A stretch of 64,000 bases of DNA from Gemmobacter sp. 24YEA27. Lineage in GTDB: Bacteria; Pseudomonadota; Alphaproteobacteria; Rhodobacterales; Rhodobacteraceae. Below, in pieces: positions 56,474-64,000 of this stretch. The translations under genes were made by a program, and so were the position numbers. The notes under the pieces were generated by a model, which saw only the letters and a list, made by a program, of their open reading frames with translations, was not told the origin of the DNA and did no database searches. How positions within the stretch are numbered: the stretch's first letter is position 1; each line of letters starts with the position of its first letter. The DNA lies in contig NZ_JASJPW010000001.1 of the NCBI RefSeq assembly GCF_030052995.1, positions 3,090,001 to 3,154,000 on the forward strand, in the 5' to 3' direction.

Positions 56474-57429
56474 ATGGCAAACTCTTCTGACCTTACACTC
56501 GGCGGCATCCACCATCTGACAGCGATCACCGCCAATGCCCCCGAAAACAAACGTTTCTATACCGAGACGCTGGGCCTGAGGCTGGTGAAAAAGACCGTGA
56601 ACCAGGATGATACTTCGGCCTATCACCTCTTCTATGCCGACGGGCTGGCAAGCCCGGGCACCGATCTGACCTTCTTTGACTGGCCGGTGGGGCGCGAGCG
56701 GCGCGGGGTGCATTCGATCAGCCGGACCGGCCTTCGGATTGCGCCTGACAGCTTTGATTTCTGGGCAGGGCGGGTCCACGATCATGGGCTGGTCAGCGGG
56801 GCTGTCAGCACGGTTGACGGGCGGGTGAGCCTCGATTTCGAAGACCCCGAAGGCCAGCGTTTCCGGCTGACCGCCGATGAACCGGGTGTGGCGAACCCCT
56901 GGGACCGGAGCCCGGTCGAGGCGGCGCATCAGATCCGGGCCTTGGTCCGATCACCCTCTCGGTCGCCGACCTGGCGCCGACAAAGGCAGTGCTGGAGCGG
57001 GTGATGAACATGCGCGCGACCGGAGAATATGCGAGCCCGGATGGCGAAGGGGTGGTGCATGTCTTCTCGATGGGCCAGGGCGGTCCGGCGGCGGAGCTGC
57101 ATGTCGCGGTGCAGCCCGGATTGCCGGTGGCCCGTCAGGGCGCAGGTGCGGTGCATCATGTCGCCTTCCGCACCCCGGATACGCAAGGCATCCAGGACTG
57201 GGCCGCACGGCTCAGGGAGTTCCGCATTCCCTCTTCCGGCGAGGTGGAACGCTATTATTTCCGCAGCCTCTATTTCCGCGAGCCCGGTGGCAATCTGTTC
57301 GAAATCGCCTCGGACACACCTGGTTTCACCGTGGATGAGCCCCTGGAAAGCCTTGGTGAACGCCTGTCGCTGCCGCCCTTCCTCGAAGCAAAGCGCGAGC
57401 AGATCGAGGCCAGGCTGAAACCTCTGTAA
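56474..57429 (+). CDS. Ring-cleaving dioxygenase (VOC, MhqO-like), frameshifted
   Basis: 318 aa when repaired. Starts behind AAAGGAGG. '[19 protein letters not shown]' opens the first module and '[18 protein letters not shown]' and '[14 protein letters not shown]' give the second His and the Glu metal ligands. The frame breaks at the G run 56937-56939; one G restores '[18 protein letters not shown]'. It resembles the N-terminal half of the fusion protein at 53923 and is separated from it only by the divergent LysR gene. Likely an iron- or manganese-dependent quinone/hydroquinone dioxygenase. Confidence 0.88.
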
Positions 57430-57458
57430 CCTGGTCGTGCGATTAACCAGAGGCGGTG

Positions 57459-57547
57459 GCCGCCCGCCTCACGGCGGGCGGCGGGGAGGGGGCAGGGGAG
57501 GGGAACCCCTCCCCTGCCCCTCCCCGGTTGCGCCTTTGCCGCAACCG
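57459..57547. repeat. Three consecutive hairpins with G-quadruplex motifs
   Basis: Between two convergent genes three stems follow one another: 57459-57468/57473-57482 (10 bp, loop TCAC), 57489-57503/57506-57520 (15 bp perfect, loop AA, extending by six more pairs past one bulged G), and 57525-57532/57540-57547 (8 bp, loop of seven). The left arm of the middle stem has four G-runs of four or five (57483-57503, loops of one or two bases), so it can form a G-quadruplex; the right arm gives the same on the other strand. It is at least a strong bidirectional terminator. Confidence 0.8.
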
Positions 57548-57560
57548 CATCTCCCTGAGG

Positions 57561-58465
57561 TCAGCCAAAGACCAAAAGAACAAGGATCCCGCCCGTGATC
57601 AACAGGCAGCCGGTCACTTCGCGCGGCGCGATCTTTTCGCGAAAAAAGAAGACCGTCGCCGCAAAGGTAAATAAAAGCTCAATCTGACCAAGCGCCTTCA
57701 CCACTGCCGCGTTTTGCAAGGTCATCGCCGAAAACCAGCACAGCGAGGCCCCTGCCCCGCAGACACCCGCAAAAAACGATACTTTCCATGCCTTTGCGAT
57801 GCGGGAGAATTCCTCCCGCTCGCGCCAGAGCATCCAGCCCCCCATCACCACCACCTGCACGACCAGGGTCGCCACCAGCGTCAGGGTCGCCTGGGTCAGG
57901 AAATCCGGCCCGCCAAGCGAAAGCGACGCCGCCCGGTAAGACACCGCCGACCCCCGAACATCGCCCCGGACCCCAGCCCGATCAGCGCATTGCGCGAGAA
58001 GACCGAGGTCAGGAGGCTCCGCCACCCCCCCTGGACATGCGCGACAGATATCAGCATCACACCCGCCACGCTGATCGCGATCGCAGCCAGCGCGCCCGGC
58101 GTCACCCGCTCGCCCAGAAAGATCAGTCCGAACAGCGCGGCTTGTGCGGGCTCGGTCCGCGAATAAGCTGTCCCGACCGCAAAATTCCGAAAGGAAAACA
58201 GGTGGATCAGCAGGAATGTCCCCGCGATCTGCGACAGCGCTCCAAGCAGAACCCAGAGCGCGAAGTCAATCTGCGGCACCGGCAGTGGCCCGCGCCCCGA
58301 GGCCAGCACCCCCGCCAGCATCAAAAGCGCCACCGGCAAACCAAAGCCAAAGCGCACGAAGGTCGCGCCGGTCGTGCCCATCGCGCCTTTCAGATGCTTT
58401 TGCGCCGCCGAGCGCAGGTTTTGCAAAAAGGCACCGGCAAGGGTGATCGGGATCCAGATTTCCAT
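57561..58465 (-). CDS. EamA-family (DMT) transporter, frameshifted
   Basis: 301 aa when repaired, about ten helices in two EamA repeats, the usual size for a drug/metabolite exporter. First half: 'WIPITLAGAFLQNLRSAAQK', 'GTTGATFVRFGFGLPVALLM' and 'AVGTAYSRTEPAQAALFG'. The frame breaks in the C run at 57951-57955; one added base gives 'GAMFGGSAVSYRAASLSLG' and a second half with 'LCWFSAMTLQNAAVVKALGQ'. It is convergent to the second dioxygenase gene. The substrate is unknown; export of an aromatic or electrophile is possible from context only. Confidence 0.85.
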
Positions 58466-58658
58466 GCTCAGAACCTCCAGTTTTTAAGGCGACTATGCGA
58501 GCGAGGCGCCACTGGCAAGCGCCCGAAGCATGCGCCATCCCCACAGGACGGCACGCGCCCCAGTGAAAGCGCCCGGATGAAAACACACGGAAAACCTTCC
58601 CTTGTGCCGCCATGCATGTCCGTCCAGACTCGCGTGAAACCCGATTTCAGGATGTCCG

Positions 58659-59156
58659 ATGCGCCCGTTCGCTCTTGCTGCCCTTGTCCCTCTGGTCGCC
58701 GGCCTGCTCACCGCCGCCCCCGCCTTTGCCGCCTGCCAGGGCGAGGGTCTCTTTGAATGCAGCATCGGCAAGAAAGCGCTGGAAGTCTGCCGTACCGGCA
58801 GCGCGGTAAGCTATCGCTTCGGCCCCGCAGGCAAGCCCGAGCTCGAGATCGCCACGGCGCTGAGCGAACTGCAGTATCAGCCCTGGCCTGGCGTCGGCCG
58901 CGCGATCTGGGAGGCCGTCACATTCCACAATGACGGCACCAGCTATGAGGTCTGGTCCAGCTTTGACCGCCAGGACCCGGATGCAAAGCCCGAAGGCGGG
59001 GTGAATGTGCTCAAAGGCGAGAAGCTGATCGCCGCGCTCGACTGCACCAAAGGCTCCGTTCTAAGCGGGCTCGATCTGCTTTACGGCGCGAAAGAGAGCA
59101 TCGGCCAATGCTGGAGCTTTGAGAACCACCGCTGGACCACCGCGCCCTGCAACTAG
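58659..59156 (+). CDS. Secreted hypothetical protein
   Basis: 165 aa from ATG 58659. A Sec signal ends 'AAPAFA'. The mature part has six Cys (ACQG, FECS, VCRT, LDCT, QCWS, APCN), probably three disulfides, with a repeated strand pattern ('FECSIGKKALEVCR', 'GTSYEVWSSFDRQD', 'VNVLKGEKLIAALDC'). I do not recognise a named family. Similar small periplasmic proteins occur in Rhodobacterales. Standing alone and convergent to another small secreted gene. Confidence 0.7.
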   Translation: MRPFALAALVPLVAGLLTAAPAFAACQGEGLFECSIGKKALEVCRTGSAVSYRFGPAGKPELEIATALSELQYQPWPGVGRAIWEAVTFHNDGTSYEVWSSFDRQDPDAKPEGGVNVLKGEKLIAALDCTKGSVLSGLDLLYGAKESIGQCWSFENHRWTTAPCN

Positions 59157-59218
59157 GCCAAATCCCCTTTTGATAGCCCATGCCGTCCGCCCCGGGCGGA
59201 CCGATCTTCTGCTGCCCT

Positions 59219-59637
59219 TCATGCAGGATCGGTTTTCTCCGCCGGCGGAACGGCGTCAGGGGAAAGCGCGCCTTCACCCATACCCGCGCGCGGAGCGGTC
59301 GGGCGCGCGCCGTCCCAGGCCTCGCCCATCGCGAGAAGGCAGCTCAGCCCATCCGCATAATTTTGCAGCAAAAGCCAGTTTCCATCCGCATCGGCACGGA
59401 TCTCGATCATCGCCTCGGAATCGCGCAACCCCTGGCCCTGGGTGGCAAAGTCCCGCCCATGTTCCAGACGCGCCAGCAGCCGGGCCCTCGGGCGCAGATC
59501 GTCTCGCCGCCAGGCCCCTTTTGCACCCGGCCTGTCTCTCCCGGGCCTTTCAGGGCCTCCTGCGCCGATAACCCAGGGGCACCGCCCGGAAACACGGCGA
59601 GACAGGCGGCGGATAAAAGGGCGAGGCGCTGCGTCAT
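59219..59637 (-). CDS. Small secreted hypothetical protein, frameshifted
   Basis: 139 aa when repaired. ATG 59637 opens a signal peptide ('MTQRLALLSAACLAVFPGG', cleavage near 'GLSAQ'). The frame breaks at the C run 59515-59518; one added base joins 'GETGRVQKG' to 'AWRRDDLRPRARLLARL' and the conserved-looking end 'MIEIRADADGNWLLLQNY' and 'GLSCLLAMGEAWD'. That ending is seen in small periplasmic proteins of the group that carry no known function. The stop is at 59219. Confidence 0.6.
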
Positions 59638-59856
59638 GCATGAAATCGTAACATAGAAATGACAAATGCCATGCAAAAACACGCCCCTCCGGCGGGCAGC
59701 GTTTGAGTCCTCCCGGCCACACCTGGCCCACACAATATCCGGTGGTTAACTTTTTCCCTTTCTCCTCATCCGGTGGTGGTGCCTATAGTCAGAGCAATGA
59801 ACCGGGGGAACACCCGGTCTTGAGGCAGGCCAATAACAACAAGCAAGGAGGGCGCG

Positions 59857-60327
59857 ATGCGCTGCCCGTTCTGCGGTAATATCGACACCCAGGTGAAGGA
59901 CTCGCGTCCCGCCGAAGATCACGTCTCGATCCGTCGTCGCCGTTTCTGCCCCGCCTGTGGCGGGCGTTTCACCACCTATGAGCGCGTGCAGCTGCGCGAT
60001 CTGGTGGTGGTCAAATCCAATGGCAAACGCGAGGATTTCGACCGCGACAAGCTGGAGCGTTCGATCCGGATCGCGATGCAGAAGCGCCCCATAGACCCCG
60101 AGCGCATCGACCAGATGATTTCCGGCATCGTGCGGCGGCTAGAAAGCATGGGCGAAACCGATGTGCCGTCGCGGACCATCGGGGAAATCGTGATGGAATC
60201 CCTCGCCAGGATCGACACGGTTGCCTATGTTCGCTTTGCCAGCGTTTACAAGAACTTCCAGGCTGCGGGTGATTTCGACCGCTTTGTCAGCGAGCTGCGG
60301 CCCGCCACCGACAAGGCCGAGGAGTAA
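59857..60327 (+). CDS. nrdR: Transcriptional repressor NrdR
   Basis: 156 aa from ATG 59857, behind AAGGAGG. A zinc ribbon with Cys3, Cys6, Cys31 and Cys34, then an ATP-cone (about residues 49-139, '[20 protein letters not shown]') that senses ATP/dATP. NrdR represses ribonucleotide reductase genes; none lies in the window. It is followed by ribD, a common arrangement, after a small hairpin. Confidence 0.97.
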   Translation: MRCPFCGNIDTQVKDSRPAEDHVSIRRRRFCPACGGRFTTYERVQLRDLVVVKSNGKREDFDRDKLERSIRIAMQKRPIDPERIDQMISGIVRRLESMGETDVPSRTIGEIVMESLARIDTVAYVRFASVYKNFQAAGDFDRFVSELRPATDKAEE

Positions 60328-60331
60328 TCCC

Positions 60332-60354
60332 CCGGGGCCCGAAAAAGGCCCCGG
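60332..60354 (+). promoter_or_regulatory. Hairpin overlapping the ribD ribosome site
   Basis: An 8 bp all-G/C stem (60332-60339 with 60347-60354) with loop CGAAAAA lies between nrdR and ribD. Its right arm overlaps the first bases of the GGAG just before ATG 60362, so folding could limit ribD translation. It is too small to be an FMN riboswitch. Confidence 0.55.
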
Positions 60355-60361
60355 AGTGACC

Positions 60362-61456
60362 ATGACCCGTCAGATCGATGAGACCCATATGACCCATGCC
60401 CTGCGTCTCGCGGCGCGGGGCAATGGCACATGCTGGCCCAACCCTTCGGTGGGATGCGTGCTGGTGAAAGACGGGCGGGTCGTCGGGCGCGGCACCACAC
60501 AGCCCGGCGGGCGCCCCCATGCCGAACGCGTGGCGCTGGCCCAGTCTGGCGCGGCCGCGCGCGGCGCCACCGCCTATGTGACGCTGGAGCCCTGCGCCCA
60601 TCACGGCAAAACCAGCCCTTGCGCCGAGGCGCTGGTCGCAGCCGGCGTCGCGCGGGTCGTCACCGCGATCACCGATCCCGACGCCCGCGTCGCAGGACGC
60701 GGCCACGCGATCCTGCGCGCGGCCGGCATCGAGGTGACCGAGGGCATCCTCGCCGCCGAAGCCACCGAGGTCACGGCAGGCTTTCTCAAACGGGTCACCC
60801 GCGGCCTCCCCTTCGTGACGCTGAAACTTGCAACCACGCTCGATGGCCGCATCGCGACGGGCACCGGCGAAAGCCGCTGGATCACCGGGCCGGAGTCGCG
60901 CCGCGCCGTCCATGCAATGCGGATGGCGCATGATGCAGTGATGATCGGCTCCGGCACCGCCCGTGCCGATGACCCGGATCTGACGGTGCGCGGCATCGGC
61001 GCGACCCGCCAGCCCATCCGTATCGTGATCGACAGCCAGCTGAGCCACCGCCCCGACAGCCGCCTCGGCCGCACCGCGCGCGAGGTGCCGGTCTGGCTGA
61101 TGCATGGGCCCGATGCGCCCGCCGCCGCACAGACTGCCTGGGCCGCAACGGGCGCGAAGCTGCTCCCCTGCCCCAGAACCGGCCCCCATCTCGACCTGAC
61201 GGCGGCGCTGCAAGTGCTCGCCGCCGAGGGCCTGACCCGCATCTTCTGCGAAGGCGGCGGCAGCCTCGCCGCAGCGCTGATCCGCGCGGACCTCGTCGAT
61301 GAACTGGTCAGCTTCACCGCCGGCGCGCTGATCGGAGAAGACGGGCGCGCCGCCCTCGGCCCGCTGGGGCTCAGCGCCCTGCAAGACGCGCCCCGCCTGG
61401 ATCTGATCGCGCAACGCCGCATCGGCACCGATACCCTCAGCCAGTGGAGATTCTGA
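60362..61456 (+). CDS. ribD: Riboflavin biosynthesis protein RibD (deaminase/reductase)
   Basis: 364 aa from ATG 60362. Bifunctional: an N-terminal CMP/dCMP-type deaminase with zinc motif HAE at residues 53-55 and Cys78 and Cys87 in 'PCAHHGKTSPC', and a C-terminal DHFR-like reductase ('TLKLATTLDGRIATGTGESR', 'AHDAVMIGSGTARADDPDL', 'IFCEGGGSLAAALIRADLVDE' in segments). Together they convert the GTP-derived diaminopyrimidine into the ribitylamino-uracil phosphate. ATG 60389 is an alternative start. Probably co-transcribed with nrdR. Confidence 0.96.
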   Translation: MTRQIDETHMTHALRLAARGNGTCWPNPSVGCVLVKDGRVVGRGTTQPGGRPHAERVALAQSGAAARGATAYVTLEPCAHHGKTSPCAEALVAAGVARVVTAITDPDARVAGRGHAILRAAGIEVTEGILAAEATEVTAGFLKRVTRGLPFVTLKLATTLDGRIATGTGESRWITGPESRRAVHAMRMAHDAVMIGSGTARADDPDLTVRGIGATRQPIRIVIDSQLSHRPDSRLGRTAREVPVWLMHGPDAPAAAQTAWAATGAKLLPCPRTGPHLDLTAALQVLAAEGLTRIFCEGGGSLAAALIRADLVDELVSFTAGALIGEDGRAALGPLGLSALQDAPRLDLIAQRRIGTDTLSQWRF

Positions 61457-61555
61457 CCCTCGGCGCGCCACAAAGAAACAAGGCGCCCGTGTGGAACGCC
61501 CCGGCCCCTGCCTGAAAGGCCGCGGCGTGCTTGTGGCCCCCGCGCGCCCTCCGGC

Positions 61556-63154
61556 TCAGAAATCGGTCGGCGCGCCGCCTTCCTGCTTGCGCCGCGCCAC
61601 AAAGCGCGCGAGCTCCTCCTGCGCCGTATGATCCATGGCCGGAGGCTCGAATTCCGCAAGGATCTGCTTATAGATCCGATGCGCCCGCTCGGCGGTCCAG
61701 GTCGCCCCATCCAGCGCCCAGGCCTCATAATTGCGCCAGTCGCTGGCAAAGGGCTGATAGAACGCGGACTGATAGCGCGCCTGGGTATGGGCGCAGCCAA
61801 AGAAATGCCCTCCCGGCCCGACCTCGCGGATCGCCTCCAGCGCGATGTCGTCCTCGCCGGAAGCAAAAGTCGCCTCCTCGAAATAGCGCTGGATCATTTG
61901 CAACACTTCGCAATCCATCACGAATTTCTCAGGGCTCGCGATCAGCCCACCCTCCAGCCAGCCCGCCGCGTGATAGACCATATTGGTCCCCGACTGCACG
62001 GCGGCCCAGAGCGAGTTCGAGGTCTCCCACATCGCCTGGCCATCGGGCACATTGGCCGCGCAAACGCCGGAAGACCGCAGCGGCAACCCGTAATACCGCA
62101 CCAGCTGCCCGGTCATCTGCGTCGCGCGCATATATTCCGGGGTCCCGAACGCGGGCGCGCCCGATTTCATATCGACATTCGAGGTGAAGGTGCCGATCGC
62201 CACCGGACAACCGGGGTTGATATATTGCAAAAGCGCCACCGCCGCCAAAGCCTCGGCCAGCGACAAGGCCACCGCCCCCGCCATGGTCACCGGCGCCATA
62301 GCCCCCGCCAGCGTGAAGGGTGTGATCACCACCGGCTGGCCGCGCCGCGCAAGCCGCATCGCGCCGTCGAGCATCGGATAGTCGTGTTTCAGGGGCGAGA
62401 CCGAGTTGATATTCGTGTACATACGCGGCTTTGCGTCAAATTCGGAATGCGAAAGCCCGCCCGCGATGCGGACCATCTCCATCACGTCCTCAACCCGTTC
62501 GGCACCCAGCGAATAGGCGTGAACCACCTTATCGGTCACCACCAGCTTTTCCTGCAGGCAGTCGAGGTGCCGGACGCTTGCGTGAATATCAATCGGTTCG
62601 ACCGGATAGCCGCCCGCAACATGGATACAGTTGAAATACTGCGTCAGTTTGATGAATTCCTGGAAGCTCGCGAAATCGCCCGAGCGTTTGCCGCGTTCCA
62701 GATCCCAGGAGTTCGGCGGTGACGACACATTTACAAACACCATGTGTTTGCCGCCGATCACGATCTCACGCCCGGGGTTACGCGGCGTGATGGTGAACTG
62801 GCTGGGAGCATGGCCCAGCATCTCCATCACGAAAGCCTCATCCATCCGCACATTGGTGCCGTTGATGATGCAGCCCGCCTTACGCATGATCTCCAGCGCC
62901 TCGGGGTTCAGGAACTCAATGCCGATCTCCGAGAGGATCGTCATCGCACCCCGGTGGATACGCTGGACGCCGTCGGCATCCTGTGGCTCGGTCGGGCGGT
63001 CGGGGTTCAGCGGGATTCGCCAGGGCATCTGTTCAATGGCCAAAGCGCCGCGAGATTTCATCCCGGCGCGCCCGCCGCTGCGCTTGCGCCGGCCCGTGTC
63101 AGCCCCGCTGTCAGAAGCGTGGTCACCTGCCTGGATCCCTGAATCCCCGGTCAT
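61556..63154 (-). CDS. Trimethylamine methyltransferase (MttB) superfamily protein, non-pyrrolysine
   Basis: 532 aa from ATG 63154, behind GGGAGG; a slightly longer reading to 63202 is less likely. Family features include 'RIHRGAMTILSEIGIEFLNP', 'KPRMYTNINSVSPLKHDYP' and 'PGGHFFGCAHTQARYQSAFY'. The frame has no internal stop, so this is a member without pyrrolysine; such proteins (MtgB type) demethylate glycine betaine or other quaternary amines, passing the methyl to a corrinoid protein. No corrinoid protein or reactivase is adjacent. The first 40 residues are basic and disordered. Confidence 0.88.
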   Translation of the reverse strand: MTGDSGIQAGDHASDSGADTGRRKRSGGRAGMKSRGALAIEQMPWRIPLNPDRPTEPQDADGVQRIHRGAMTILSEIGIEFLNPEALEIMRKAGCIINGTNVRMDEAFVMEMLGHAPSQFTITPRNPGREIVIGGKHMVFVNVSSPPNSWDLERGKRSGDFASFQEFIKLTQYFNCIHVAGGYPVEPIDIHASVRHLDCLQEKLVVTDKVVHAYSLGAERVEDVMEMVRIAGGLSHSEFDAKPRMYTNINSVSPLKHDYPMLDGAMRLARRGQPVVITPFTLAGAMAPVTMAGAVALSLAEALAAVALLQYINPGCPVAIGTFTSNVDMKSGAPAFGTPEYMRATQMTGQLVRYYGLPLRSSGVCAANVPDGQAMWETSNSLWAAVQSGTNMVYHAAGWLEGGLIASPEKFVMDCEVLQMIQRYFEEATFASGEDDIALEAIREVGPGGHFFGCAHTQARYQSAFYQPFASDWRNYEAWALDGATWTAERAHRIYKQILAEFEPPAMDHTAQEELARFVARRKQEGGAPTDF

Positions 63155-63279
63155 CTGCGGCCCTCCCTGAAGCTCCGGGCGCACGGCCCGGTCAGGAATC
63201 ACGATGACTGAGCCTGCGCGCAGAGGCGCAACAAACCGGCGACATGCCGGTGTCGTTTTTGGCGCGCGCCTGCAGATAA

Positions 63280-63972
63280 TCAGTCCGACAGCTGATCCAG
63301 CCAGGCCGGCAGCGCACCGATATCACGCAAGACCAGATCGGCATGCGGCGCCAGATCTGCCTCTGTGGCGATCCCGGTCAGCACCGCGATCCGCGTCATG
63401 CCCGCCGCGTGCCCCGCCTCCATATCATGGCGCGAGTCGCCGATCATCGCCACCCGCCCGGGCCTGAGGCCCTGTTCGCGCAGAAAGGCGTTCAGCATCC
63501 CCGGCCCCGGTTTCGCCCCATGGCCGCTGTCATAGCCGGCAATGTAATCGACCAGCCCGGTCAACCCATGTGCCGCCATATGCGCCTTCGCCGGGCGCTC
63601 GGAATCATTGGTGACGATGCCAAGTTTCAGCCCGCGCCCCCGCAGAGCGGTGAAAAGCGGCACCAGCGGCACCGCCTCGACCATCCGCGCCTGGGCCGCC
63701 GCCTGGTCGATCCGCCCGGTCAGTTCGGCCAGCCCGACCCCCGGCAGATGCGGTTGCAGCGTTGCGGCTATATCCGCCGCTGTCGACGCTATGACCGGGC
63801 TGTCGGGGTGAAAATCATTGGTATCAGGCAGATAGCCGACAGCCGCCGCCAGCCGGCTGGCATGATCCGCATCGCTCGCGATCTGGGTCAGAAAGCTTTG
63901 CGCCCAGGCGCCCCAGCTTTTGCGAAAGTCGAAAAGCGTGCCATCCTTGTCGAAAAGCAGGGCGTCGATCAT
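63280..63972 (-). CDS. HAD-family hydrolase, phosphoglycolate-phosphatase-like
   Basis: 230 aa from ATG 63972. Nucleophile loop 'LLFDKDGTLFDFRKSW' (Asp-x-Asp), motif II Thr in 'LGIVTNDSERPAK', Lys in 'GAKPGPGML' and motif IV acidic pair in 'VAMIGDSRHDMEAG'. Cap domain between residues 15 and 95 is helical. Gph-like enzymes remove 2-phosphoglycolate, but the group is broad. The stop leaves about 125 bases to the MttB-family start, on the same strand. Confidence 0.88.
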   Translation of the reverse strand: MIDALLFDKDGTLFDFRKSWGAWAQSFLTQIASDADHASRLAAAVGYLPDTNDFHPDSPVIASTAADIAATLQPHLPGVGLAELTGRIDQAAAQARMVEAVPLVPLFTALRGRGLKLGIVTNDSERPAKAHMAAHGLTGLVDYIAGYDSGHGAKPGPGMLNAFLREQGLRPGRVAMIGDSRHDMEAGHAAGMTRIAVLTGIATEADLAPHADLVLRDIGALPAWLDQLSD

Positions 63973-64000
63973 CAGGCGGGTTCCTCTGGCTGCGGCCCTT

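Noticed and set aside
60332..60354. FMN riboswitch before ribD
   Set aside because: Only one small hairpin is present in a 34-base gap; the FMN aptamer needs more than 100 bases with six helices.
1..64000. CRISPR arrays, insertion sequences or prophage
   Set aside because: No regularly spaced direct repeats, transposase, integrase or phage structural genes were seen; the GH25 enzyme is a lipoprotein without phage neighbours.

Overview
The window looks like chromosome of an alphaproteobacterium of the Rhodobacterales (Paracoccaceae) type. This rests on high G+C, dense operons with 4-base stop/start overlaps, an alphaproteobacterial LexA site (GAAC-N7-GAAC), a zur-znuCB/znuA locus and Rhodobacterales-style intergenic hairpin repeats. 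Species is not assigned. No phage, transposase or CRISPR array was seen.

Layout. 1-6.6 kb: a beta-propeller protein, a FecBCD/E-type iron-chelate ABC importer and a DctQMP TRAP importer in one tightly overlapping run. 6.6-17.2 kb: a selenium/formate island, with selD divergent from a membrane-bound formate dehydrogenase (alpha subunit with an in-frame UGA and a SECIS hairpin; beta; gamma), then fdhE, selA and selB. 17.4-21.3 kb: histidine genes hisB-hisH-hisA-hisF-hisE on the minus strand and tRNA-Gly(GCC). 21.5-29.3 kb: pyruvate carboxylase, a small membrane protein, a UvrD/PcrA helicase behind a LexA box, and a BenE-family transporter. 29.7-36.8 kb: a sulfotransferase-like protein, an FAD oxidoreductase, a GH25 lipoprotein and a dimethylglycine/sarcosine dehydrogenase-like enzyme. 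36.9-40.2 kb: the zinc locus znuB-znuC-zur divergent from znuA with a Zur site between. 40.5-53.2 kb: housekeeping genes (PfkB kinase, nth, OmpA-like lipoprotein, AsmA, rimO, YigZ, M48 protease, DUF167, deacetylase family, AlkD-like). 53.3-58.5 kb: a probable electrophile/quinone detoxification cluster (GST, a dioxygenase-hydrolase fusion, LysR, a second dioxygenase, an EamA exporter). 58.7-64 kb: small secreted proteins, nrdR-ribD, an MttB-family methyltransferase and a HAD phosphatase.

A property of the whole window is that at least eleven otherwise intact genes carry a frame break, and most are repaired by adding one G (or C) to a short G/C run. I read this as residual sequencing or assembly error rather than mass pseudogenisation. 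Coordinates of those genes therefore span the break. The apparent gamma-subunit/FdhE fusion is probably the same artefact.

The most interesting items are the UGA/SECIS formate dehydrogenase with its selenium genes, the mixed ABC-TRAP operon, the dioxygenase-esterase fusion, a two-hairpin intergenic element whose two copies differ by compensatory changes, and an 89-base block of three consecutive hairpins whose central arms are also G-quadruplex motifs.
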